Shown here: piece by piece, positions 13,040 through 25,310 of the stretch
Layout of the letters: each line of letters starts with the position of its first letter
Position numbering within the stretch: the first letter of the stretch is position 1
Source: Monarcha castaneiventris obscurior
Taxonomy: Eukaryota; Chordata; Aves; Passeriformes; Monarchidae
NCBI GenBank assembly: GCA_026261815.1
Contig: JAMPIT010000258.1
Coordinates: 18,618,501-18,682,500, forward strand
DNA length: 64,000 nt
Direction of reading: 5' to 3'
Made by a program: the position numbers and the translations under genes
Notes under the pieces: model-generated
Seen by the model: the letters and a program-made list of their open reading frames with translations, nothing else
Database searches by the model: none
What the model was told of the DNA's origin: nothing

Positions 13040-16000
13040 GTAAGATTCTTGTTCCATCCTCTTCACCTTTATTTCTTAGATGATATTCACTCTTGTGCAA
13101 TAATCAGTAATTATCTACAGTGCTGAAAATACAAACGAAACATGACATTTCCTTAAATCCTTTCCTATTATTAGAATACTGAGACAGTCAATGCTAATTG
13201 ATTAGCTAAGACATGTCTTAGTGAAGGAAACTGGTTTAACACAGGTTTTAATTTCAATTGCAGAATTCTGCAGTATTCTTTCCCATTCAGCAGAAATAAT
13301 TTTCATCCATGTCCTCTTTGCTTCCTCATTCGCCCCACAGTCATTTATTCAACTCTGTGGTTGTGAAGATTACAGTAGCTGTTAGTCTACATGAAGAAAC
13401 TGTTATAAGCACACCAAATAGATGATATGCAAATATACCATTGTGATTCATATGTTTCTTTAGGCTAATTTATATTTTAATGAATTTGGTCATTGGGAAT
13501 TGAAGTACTTTAGCTTCAGAAATAGAGCTTGTTGAAAACCTTTCGCTGAAATATATAATTTTCAAGCAGGTTTTCAGCCAGCTCAAATCATTGTTGAGAT
13601 CCTTTATTTAGTGAACCAACACTTCAATAAATAAAACAGAGATACAACTTCTGTATAATAATCCATAATTTGCTGTATGAGAGATAGGGATAGCAGAGAA
13701 AGCCATGCCCAGTGGGACAAGCTATTTCTGAGGTACAATGCAGTTATAAACCACAATCTGAAAATTACTCTAAAATCACTTTGCCATTGTTTTGTTGCAG
13801 GAGTAGCTTCTTTCAGGAGATAATTTAAAGTAATTTGAAAGATGCCATCAAGATTGAACAGACAAGTTCTAGTCCTAATTGGGAAACACAGGAGTGGCTC
13901 ACGTGTCGGACAGAGGCAGGAACGGCCTGATGGGAACACTCGTAAGGTGGAAGTGGTTGGTGTTGCAGCCTGCTGTCAACAAAGCTGATCTGAGGAAGAT
14001 CACCCATACCAAAACTCCCACAGATCTGAAAGAACTGTAAAACAAGCACAGTTCTTACATTAGCATGCAACACAGCATTTTGGGGGCAAAATCCAGAACT
14101 CGGGTCAGTGAAGGGAATTCAGGCACTCATGAAATTGCTTTGGGAAGGGATGTAAGCCTTGTCCACGCTGGGCGTGACAATGACTAGCCAGTGCCTTCTG
14201 AATTCATACTGAACCTTAAAGGCATTCATTTTCCCTGCAAAAAACCACTGAATCTGAATTTTACCTAGGCTGGATAAAGTCCAACATCTGCAAAATCTAG
14301 ATTTCCACTGGCAACACTCAGCTATATAAAATCTGAGCTTTTAAAGAAGCCGCTCATACAATGGACATTTTGGAGCTCTGGTTCATTAGCTGTGGATTAC
14401 TGAGCTCACTGCTGCTGGAAAGCCTGTGCTGTTATGGTCAAGCCAGAGTCGTACATGGTGGCCGCTGTTGGCTCTTTAAATAGATTACTTCAGTTTGGAT
14501 GGAAAGAACATGCAGATTCAAGATCACAATCAGGAGGATAGGGAAAGACAGAATGAGATTAAGAGAGATACCACTAAAAAACCTCACACGCTGAAAACAA
14601 TGGCAGTAAAATCACAATGACAGAACAATCATTTATGTCATACCAGTTTGAGAGAACATCGATTTAAAAGGTGTAATCAGATCCATTTATTGCAAGGACT
14701 AAAAAAATATGGAAACTGTGAAAGTGAATACAAATACATCCTTTGCTGTATTTTAAACCAGTAGCATAGCTTTACCAATTAGAATGAAATCCATCTTATA
14801 AGAAATATCTAATTAGATATGGTAAACTTATTTTATTTTAAAAGAAAGACATTGATGACTCCTAATTATACACATACATGTTCTCTAAGTAAATTGCTTA
14901 TTGTCTAAGTCATTACGCCCAACATGTCCTTATGCAACAGTGGCATCTAGTGGCCAGCGGCCAGGCTCTGCTCCAGCTGGAAGAGGGAGATGGTCCAAAG
15001 CAGGAGTAACAACAAACACCACCGGGTTTTCGTTTGTTTAATAGATCGCATTATTTCAAATAGCAAAATACTTCATGGATTATTATGCTCATGTTAATTA
15101 TAGGCCGTTCAGCATCCTAGCAGAAGGCACGAACCGATTGATACTTGGACACTGGGAGAGGAAAGGGAAAGCCTATCCGCTGCCAGTCCTATGGAAACCA
15201 GGGCTCTGCCAGGTGCTTTCTGCCATGGTAGTGACATCGACACATCTAGTCTCTTTCTGTACCTCCGGATTTGTCCCCTGTAGTCCTTTTGGTCCAGGTT
15301 TATCACTGAAGCTGGGAGAATTTTTGCTGCCAGCTGGGTGTCGAGCAGGGAGCTGATCTGGGGGATCCATGCTGCCGCACAGCCCTGGCGGCCCCACAGC
15401 CGCACCCTGCGGGCAGCACTGGGAACAGGAGCCCCCAGGAGCCCCCAGCACAACCGAGGCAACCCACAGCCAGCGGTGCATTCCATGCACAGGCCACAAC
15501 TCCTCACGTCGAGCTGTTCTGCTCCATGCCCTGCGCCTCAACTGCAGTCAGGAAAGTCTTCTGCAAGCCCCTTTGCTTCCCGTTGGCCACCCAGTGGCAC
15601 ACTGGTGAGAATACAGCAGCATGTGCTGCCTTTGATTGCAGCGCCAGAGATAAAACACCCAGTGGAATAAATAATTACATTTTACAGACCTGCATCCTGG
15701 AAGTATTTGTAATTAATGAGAAACAGAAAAAAATGATGTGATGACAACATGCCCTAAAAGCAATGCATCACCGTGGCCCTGAATAACCTGCCATCAGCTG
15801 AGCGCTGCATCTTCCAGCAGATCTCATTTTATGAAAAATAAGAACTTTATATTCTAGAACTAGCTGAAAGTTCTGGATAACAACATTGTGAGTAGGCACT
15901 CTCGCTATAGATGCCTACCACAGGCTCCAGTGAAAGCCATGTTTTTAAAAGTATATGCCTCCGAGATGCAATACTGACCTTAATGGTCAGACATGCAAAC

Positions 16001-16310
16001 CCAAATAGTATTTATCAGCTCCTCACTGTAAAAGGCTACTCCTATTCCCAGAAAAGCCTTGGGGCTTAATATAAGAAGTCCTGACAAATAAGACATCATC
16101 AAATTGTCAGATTGGCAAGCTGTGATCATGGTTATCTGTGATAACCAAATAAAATTCAGATTCCACCTCAATTCACAGCAATGTAGTACTATTTCTGAGA
16201 GTCTATCAATTCAAACATATTCCTGGAAGATTTGAGCCCTTATTTCTTGACCAATAAATATCATAATTGAGATAATTAATCAAATTTGGAAGGTCTTTTT
16301 GTGTGTTTGC

Positions 16311-16324
16311 AAAAAAAAAAAAAA
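16311..16324 (+). repeat. Poly(A) tract of 14 A
   Basis: This is a simple homopolymer run in the gene-free region upstream of SNX7. No associated retroelement was recognised. Confidence 0.85.
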
Positions 16325-19300
16325 TCACAATACATTGAAAAAAGATTTTCAGCATCAATTAATTACAACTAGTATTGTCTTACATTTAATTTTTCCTGAT
16401 CAATGACATTATAGAAAGACAGACAGAAAATCTTGTGGAAATCAGCTGCCCTGTTAAGTTTTTTTGGAGGTAAAAGACAAGTCAAGGATTTCATGAGCCA
16501 AACCTGATCTCTAACCAGTCTGGGATTTTCCCAATTCCCTGCTGCTGGGTCCCACTTACCCGGCTTTTTCTCTCAATCCAGCCATCCTGCGAAGGGCTGC
16601 ACTAAGTCAGCATTCTTCGACTGGATTGTTCCAGTGATCAATACAGAAAGGACAATGATTTATTTATAAAGCAGCAATGCAGCACTGCAAGAATTAGTTC
16701 TCTTCTGGAAATGTTTCCCATTTTACACATTTCCTACATAAAAGAATGCACAATAAACTTCAGCAGGAATTGCAGTGCAAACCACATTTTAACTGTACTC
16801 CTTCATTTGTTTCTTTTTGGGAAGTATTGTGTGGTTTTGTTGTTTGGCTGTTGGGTTTTGGGGGGGGCATAGGGGTGTGTTATTATTTATTTATTTAAAG
16901 CTTGTTGTGTATTGATTTAGCAAGGAACAGGTAATAGCCGTATCAATTTTCTCACAGTGAGATTTACTGGTAGAAAAACAATTTTATAACTAAACAGAAA
17001 TGACTGATCTATTGGCTAGTATGAGTTATTCTATTATACATAGATTATAGAGCTGATATATAAAAATAACTTCAGCAAGATCTGTATTTTAGATATGCTT
17101 CAACTAACATAGGCAGTATTTTTAAAAGCAAAAGGGCCACATCAGCAGTAGAACATACATTAGAAATGGATATTTTGCATAGAAAATGGGATATATGTCT
17201 CTGAGTTCCTTATTATGTTGATTATTACATTTGGGAGAAATAACATTGAGTATTATTAAGGCAGCTTGAGAAATAACAATATATCTGAATCTGCAAAAAA
17301 TACAGCTCATAACAATCTGGGCACACAGTCAGTGTTTCAGAAAAAGTAAATGTGATAGAAAGTATGTTTTACATCTTCAAAAAGAGATCCCCCCCCTTTT
17401 GGGTTGTATGTTTCTTCATAATCATCATTTTGCAATATAATGTCAGAATGAAGCACAAAAGAGAATTTTTTTCCAACAATTGGAATTGCCATGGCAACAC
17501 CCCAGATCTCAGATAAAGTTTGGTCCTGTACTGATAGTCACATTAGCATTTGTTTTTGTGCTAAGCGCAATACTGCATGTGAAAAGCACCTCAGTCTTCC
17601 AGTTAAGTATAAGAAGATGTAATTTGATTATTTCAGAAATGTGAACTATAAAATTTTGACAGCTCCATAGAAAGCTTCACCTTTAAAAATGCGTTTTTGA
17701 AATGACACAACTCATCTGAAGAAAATTAGGTATGGCTATCAATATTAAAAGCAGTTGTTTGCATCTCTAGTCTCACTTATGCTGAATCTGAATAACCATC
17801 CACTGTCCCCTTTCCAGCAGGTCTTAACTTTCCCAAACATATTGATCTTCAGTCTTTCAATTCACATACATATATAAAGAAACTGATGAATGAAACCAAC
17901 ACCTTCAAGCTACTAAAGAATCAAAGTATTTTTCCAAGACATATTTATGAGCACAATTTCCTTACACTATTGCAAAGAATCAGTAGAAGATAAAGACAGA
18001 CATTTCTTTTCTGACACACAAAAAAATCCTATCCAAACTATAAGGAAACTAAAACCCTTGAAATTACAAATACTCTATGCTGGCAAATCTACGTATCTAT
18101 AAAACATATACATATCAAAACACTTTAGACGTATTCAGGAGGCTTTTATTCTAGAGTATCATTACTCTGCAGGCTTGTGGAACAACCTACCAGAAACAAA
18201 ATACAGAGGGACAACCATGACCATTTGAGCTGAAACCTGATTCCTCCCCAAGCAGAAAACAACAAAACCAGGATATACTTTCTATCAGAGTAGCATACAG
18301 TTCAGATTTCAATCACTGATTTTTTCACATACTGTAGAGCCAAATGCTGTGTTTCAAAAAAACACGATGGAAATATGTAGGAGATCACTATAACTGTTCC
18401 CAAATAAACTGGCTAACAAATACACAGAGTGCCAAATCACATACTATGATTTTTAACAGTTCTGATGACAAAATAAATAGTAGAGAATGCAAGACGAGAC
18501 TGAAATTCTGTTGCAAAAATAAGATTTGAGTGTAAATCATTGGCAAATGTCATGAACCATAAAAACAAGGCAATACAAGTATGTGGTCTTGGTATACTCA
18601 GGCAGGTACCACTTACTCTGTAATAAATACAATAAAGAATATACTATACAATGTTTCCAGCTGGAGAGGGAGTAACTCAAAGGCAGGATCTGTCTCCTTT
18701 CTCTTTAAGGGACAGATAGGTAAACAACATTGGCTAGGAAAGGATCTTTCAGAAGCCTGACATTAAACAAAGCAGTCATGCCTGTCATTGGAAAGATCCT
18801 AAATTCTAATATTTTATGAGTATACAGGGTCTGCCTGAAATACATGCTGGTGTTTGAAGTGTTACTATTCTCCTGTTCATATTACAGATACAACTTCATG
18901 GATCAGGGTGACAGGCTTAACTCCTCAAATTACGAATGTGACAAGCTGCAAGCTGTATTTAAGGGCAGAATAAGCTAATGACCAAAAGCACAAAGCCAAG
19001 AAAATAAAAAAACCTAGGACCAGATACTGCTAACTGTTGTGGAGCTCAGTTTCTAAGCACCCAGAAGAACTTTTAAGTCCCTGTTTACTTGCCCCAAGAG
19101 GTGTCCCTGACCCACAAGTCCTTAGAGTTAGGCAAAGAGTCCTTCACCACTTTTGAGATCAAAAACCTCCACAGTTGCAAAATCCTTGGCAGATAAATTC
19201 TGCATGTACCAGATGAGGTCCTGAGAAGCCAGGAACAAATGCTGCACCACAGTCAACTTAAATGTGATTCCTTTTTAATATTTACTGTGGGATACTAGGG

Positions 19301-21997
19301 AAGAGAAAGGAGTATTATGCTACAATTCTTCAACATTGCTCAACTTTTTTCTTTCTGTCCTGAAGAACAGTCTCTGAGCTTTACAAGCATCATTTGGGTT
19401 TACCTCTGCTTTATTGCACAAATTTTAAATTAAGAGACATTTGTTATGGAAAAGGCAAAGCATTCTGTTAACGCACATCACATTGCACTCTCCCAAGAAA
19501 ATGTTTACTTTATACAGGTAAAAACTGGGATTTTTTTGAAGACATGAGCATACTTTGAATCAGCTTTTCCATATTTAACATTGTTAAGCATTCCCTGTGA
19601 TGTGAGGCAAAACAATTAGTTGAGCTATGAAAACTCAGTATTTTGGAGATCATAAGCTGAAACAGCAAACTGGGAGGGAGATGGGAAGACAGACAGCAGT
19701 TAAGACTACATCACTGAGCATCTGCTTTTTTCACACCTTCCCTTGCTGCCCTACAATTTTTCTAGTAGCTCCTCTTTGAAGGGAATAATACATAGGTAGC
19801 TGTGTCACTGGTAGCTCCATCTGCAAGCATGCAGTTGTGATTTGATTATGCAGTGTTGTGTTTTAAAAGCCATTTGAAAGCATTACTGAACTATCCCATT
19901 GCACATTACGGTGACTCTTGTACCAGTAACTAAAGATGTAGTCCCCAGGAAGTGCCATTTGTTTCAGTGGAGCTCAGCTGCTCTGGAGGAAAAAGCCTGG
20001 GGCACCCGCAGCAGCGACAGGGAAGCAAAGGGAACCAGCAGCTTCGGTCTGATTTGAAATAGGATTCATCTCCTTTAAAGTATTTATTTGCAAACACCTT
20101 GCACAACATTTTTAGAGGAGTCTCCATTTTTTCTATTCCTAATTATTTTTTTCTTCAGGTGTTTTGATTATTTTGCTAATCTTTTTCCATGCAGATATAT
20201 CTATCCCTTTCAAAAAACTCTACCAGTTCTTTCCTTAGCATCCAGTATGGGCATACATGGAAGTTACACATTGAAAAACGTATGCCCCTTTTCAACTTGT
20301 TCTTGAGCTCTAATGGAGGAAAACCAGAAACCCTTTGAAATGTCTTTCTTCCTATGCAAAAAAATTTAGTTTTCTTTTTTTTTTCCATTTTAGAAAAACG
20401 TTCTGAAATGACAATTGGAAGCAGTAGTTTCTGAAACTATTTCAAAGAGATTTACAACAGCCACTGTATATAATTATTTCTGTAGAAAGGCACAAAAAGC
20501 ACAAAAAAAATTCAAGACAATTCCAAACTCCTCAACTCTTCCTAAAAATCAGGACTACATTTCTGATGACTCCTTATTTAGTAGGTTGGACTAGGAATCT
20601 ACTTTTCATGCTGTCAAAGTTGTGTGTTATGATATGGAACAGGTCACTTAATCTATATCTGCTGTTCTCCTTCTCCCTTCCTTAGCTGTCTAATTTATAC
20701 AGTGAAATATCAGGACAGACTACAACACTGCTGGCGACACAGCACTTAGAAAAATGAGGCATGATCTTTTAAATACAGTATTCATTATAACACTGGCACT
20801 GGAAATGCTTTACTCTTTTACAATGCAAATAAGCACATCTTGGTTATGGAGGTTACATATACAGATGTCACAAAAGCACATTTAAAGACAGGCAAATATA
20901 TGAAAAAACCCAGAAGAATCGGAATGAACATTAAATTTAATGGGGTAGAACTCTGATCATGAAGGACACTTTCTGCACAGTGCATAATGGAGAGTACAGT
21001 ATATTCATTTATATTGCTCAAATGTGTACATTTTCAGTGTGTACAGTTTCAGTAATTAGAAAAGAAATTTGGATGTTAGAGTTTACATTAACAAAATCTT
21101 CAAGAAGCCTTTTTCTTGTGATTTTTTTCTTTTTATCTGCTTTACAATTTTTTTAATTTCCTTTATGCGATCTCAAGATATTAAAGTCGAAATCACCTAG
21201 CTATATCACTGGCAAAATAAGTCATACGTCATGCTCAATTTTTAGAGTCATTAGCTATCTGTAGACATCATCTTATGCAGTGGAGTTAAAAAACCGAAAG
21301 AGAGAAAGACAGAATCTATCTGAGAGTAAAAAGGCTTTGTGGGTGTTGATGGGAGTATATGAAGAAACCAGCAAGAACAGTGGATAATGGAAGATTGCTA
21401 GTGCAGGTAGTGGGCTTATCTATATGACAAATTGATGAAGAATGAGGAGGAAAACTATGTTGATTTAATGCTGGCAATTTGAAGCATAGGCTGCACAGCT
21501 GTTTCAGACAGAAATACTAAGATAAATTCAGAAGCAACCCCTGCTCTGACAGATTAATAAAAGACCAGGAATTATTTGAGCTTCTTAGAGGAAGGGATCA
21601 CTAAAGAGCCCTTCAAATACCCAAGATATTGCAATAAGAATAGAAGAACTGCTCATCCAGCCTGTCTGTTATCAAGAACACGCTTTAAACTGAGTCAAGC
21701 TTTTCTAGCAGACATTAAAAAATACGTATTAGAAGTGAAAAAGTAAAGAATAAAGTGAACACCTGCTTTTGATGCAATTTTAGGAAAAAAAGTCATTGGT
21801 AGAGCCTTCAAACAAGTTACCTAAGAAAAGGCTTACCTAAAATAATTTTTTAAAAAAGCTGTACTGGGTCTTCTGTTTCAACTCATTTCTTAAAACCATT
21901 ACTAGCAATGGGAACATTTATCCTGGTAAAGTGAAGATAAAGACCTTTCACACTTCGAAAGTAAGACAAACCCACTCCATGTAAACATTTTCACCAG

Positions 21998-22115
21998 TGC
22001 TTTAAACACGCCTGTGAATGCTGAGCTCTCCATTGTCTGGTCAAACATGAAAGGCCACCTCTCCCTGGTTCTGCCAGGAGTGCACTACCTGTCCTCACTG
22101 CTCACTGCTGGCAAT
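21998..22115 (+). other. Candidate unannotated small exon
   Basis: ACATTTTCACCAG precedes and AAT|GTAAGT follows a 118-base segment that is open in one frame (39 codons after one leading base). It is more GC-rich than its surroundings. The encoded peptide matches nothing I recognise. It may be a non-coding RNA exon or a chance arrangement. Confidence 0.2.
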
Positions 22116-25100
22116 GTAAGTCTACGTAGTCATTATAAAACATATTTTAGCACATTTTACTAAACAGCCAGCTATGCTTCTTAGCTGGATTTCTGACAGT
22201 TTGATTTTCTGGCATTTTTGTCCAGCTCTAGACAACCCAGAACTATCAGAAAGTTTACACTGCATCAGCAGCTTTCCACAGATCTGATCCAAAACCCTTT
22301 GGAAAAATTATATGGAATTATTTACAAACCAAAGGATCAGCACTGAGAGTTAGTTCTATGTTGGGAGAGAAGGTTCCTATGGAAGAATACTTAGGAAATG
22401 TTAAGACTGCAAGGTAGCATTAAAAACAAGTAAAAAAAAACCCCAAAACCAAAAGTAAGTAGCTTTGGTATCCCTCCCCTCCTCCCTCAAAAGAAGGCAA
22501 TACTTCAGTGTGATGGCTCACTAATGAATTATTCACAGAAAGGTAGGGCTTTCTTTCCCAGAGGTTGCAGCAATGTCAAGTGAAAACATGTCAGTCTGCC
22601 AAGAAACACCAATGGTGTGGAATATTTCTATGGAAGATGACACAATCACCCCACTAATGATGTGAGCTCTTTTGATGAGTGTATCTGAATTACATTCCTA
22701 CAAAAGATGCCAGGCATTATCAATAATTTCATATTTAATTTTGGGAAAATTTAAAGATTAACAAGATCCTCTGAGCAAATTCTAAAGCCAGGTTTTATTT
22801 TTAATTTATCAGCATTGCCCAAGCTTATTATTTATTACAGAGTCCTCTTCCAGCGCTCTTTTATAGAGTATAAGCACTCTAAGCAATAATTTTAATAATA
22901 AAATGACCTATGTTGTAAAAATGCCCAGCACCACCTCATCTCAGTTCTGGAAAAATCTTCTCAAACCTCAGTACAACAGACAGTCCTAAACTGTGGGGAA
23001 GACCACAGGTCACAAAATATAAGTAGCTTGCTCTCTGATATTTGGGCTAAGCCTATTTTTCTTACAGTCCCAGTAGATACGGTAGAGAAAATGTGATATT
23101 TAGGATGCTTTTTCTCAAGCTGTTGGTTCTGATGGTCAAGAAGGAAATTCCTTTGTCCAGAAACCTATTGGGAAAAGATCTGTTGTGGGTTTTTTCACCT
23201 CGTTCACAACATCACCACTTAAATACAGTTTAGAAATATATGTAATTTTTTTAAACAGATTGCAATTCACAACTTAATTTATGCCTAGTGCTAGTAAGAG
23301 GTCTAAAGCACTTACCTTCCAGGACAAAATCTGAAATTCATCCAGTGGACTTGATTCTTATGGGAAAATCTTTGTAGACTCAAGTGTCTTCTTCACACTC
23401 TCTCATCCTCAAGAAGAAAGTTAAGATCACTTCACAGAGTTTGCTGCATTCGTAAATCAGTGGGAGGGGAATCTCACAGAAACTCCATAATCTCTGTTCT
23501 GCACCTATATTAAGTTTTGGTACATTTTAGCCCACAACTGAAATTCATGTTTGTGCAAATCTTGATCTGCCCAGTATGTATGAAAATGAAGTTACAGGCA
23601 CGGAATTAAGAATCATTTTTAGACTGAGCCATTCTCAGACACTTCAAAAAAAATATGCCTAATACTAGCTAAAGGTACAAATTGTACAGAAGTGTTCCAG
23701 CCCAAAGCTGGGGTAAACTGGCCCCCAAGAACATGTGGCCTCTGAGGGGGGTGTGTGCACTGCCTGCAGCATGCTGCCCACACCGGCAGTCCTGTGACAG
23801 CCAATGCTTATAGCCAAAGCTGGAATCACTCAAGCATTCACCTGCAGGTACAGGAAGGATTTCCTTCAAAAGCTGTTCTCAAGCCTCAAGGTAGGACCAA
23901 TGCACCCACAACCACTTGGATCATTTTTCTTTCTCCCTAATCACTGTGTACTTGCTGTCATATGGTCAGAAACAAGACTTCATGAGGCAGTATCTTTCTG
24001 GCTAAGGAACTGTTGACCATCATCCTTCACTACATCAAACTTCTTGTATCTCAGTTGCAAAGATTGTTATTAAGCCTGTGGACTTATTCTTACTATGCAA
24101 CCTCCATTTTTTCACCACAATCAGCAGCAATGTCTCTAATGAAGACAGAATAAAACATTTCATTATTTTTAGGGCGATACATTTAACCTCTGAACAGTGA
24201 CCACATGCTGTTCTTAGTGGTTTGTTTCTGAAACTGCTTGCTTAAGGCTAAGTAATTTTACCATGTTTGATATCCAGTGCAACATCTAGCTCTGCTTGAC
24301 TTTAATTCACCTTACTCCTATCCTTCTTTAACTCTTTTGCATACATTTCTATGCCTGTCAGTCCTTTCTGGAATCTTTTTACATTCTGCTAATTTACTTT
24401 TAATTATGTGGCTATTCATCCAGTTACGTTATGCTTCTTTCCCTGTTCTGGATATTAATGCTGGAGAGTGGTAAAACTTTTGAATAAGGAAGTTCCAGAC
24501 CTTTTCCACGTTTAAGTTTCAGGGCTTCTTAGATAGATTGATTTAATCATTCACATCTATAGAGTATTGAGCTTTGACATCCTGAGTTACATACAGATTT
24601 CTTTTACTCTCATAATTTAATTTTATCTGAATCACACACCATACGTTCTTCAATCAGCTCATCTAGAATATCTTCATTACTTAAGTGAAGCCTTATTGAA
24701 GAAGTGAAAAAACTGTCAGCTATTACCAGCAGAAATAACTAGTACTATCAGCCTTTGTTCTCCCAGCTATTCTGAAGAAGTTAAATACTTCCATATGCAG
24801 GGCTGCCCACCCATATGGTCACAACTCCTGGTAGTACTTAAAGCTTTAACCACGCACAGAATGTTAAAACATAAAAGGCTTTAAAAAGATTCCTTTTAGT
24901 AAGCAAATTCAACCCTACAGTATTCTACAGACTCACAAAACTAATACAATTTTTCTATTATTCTCTGATTTTGAAGTGTTTTTGATTCAAACAACACAAC
25001 TACACTAAAGCTACTAATTTCCTTTATCCGCCTCATAAATTAATATGCAGTTCTACCTTTTGTGATTACCACATCCGATTTCTCACCTTTTTTTCCCACT

Positions 25101-25120
25101 ACATGCTTGTAATCCATCTA

Positions 25121-25310
25121 ACATAGAATCATTAAGTTGGAAAAAACCTCCAAGATGATCAAGTCCAACCTTTGACCTAATGCACCATGCCCACTAAAGC
25201 CTATCTAAGTGCCACATTGCCTCACTTTTTGAATCGGATTTCTGCTCACTGTCAGCTCCACCATCGCTGGAAAACACTTGGACCAACTTTTTCGGTTAAC
25301 AGGAGATAGG
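25121..25310 (-). mobile_element. CR1 LINE 3'-end fragment, degenerate
   Basis: The plus strand reads ACATAGAATCATTAAGTTGG, then a purine-rich segment, GATCAAGTCCAACC, and later CTCCACCAT and TTTTTCGGT. This is the order of landmarks found in the reverse complement of the 3' end of avian CR1 elements, from memory of the consensus. The CATAGAAT block corresponds to the CR1 3'-terminal octamer repeat, so the element lies on the minus strand with its 3' end at 25,121. It is 5'-truncated and diverged. The right border is uncertain, because similarity fades after about 25,220 and only short blocks remain. Confidence 0.75.

Larger units (their letters stand above)
13040..25120. other. Gene-free region upstream of SNX7, middle part
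   Basis: This is mostly AT-rich, apparently single-copy DNA. It contains a small isolated CpG-containing segment (about 15,340-15,620), a poly(A) tract at 16,311 and the weak candidate exon at 21,998-22,115. No gene is supported. Confidence 0.7.
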
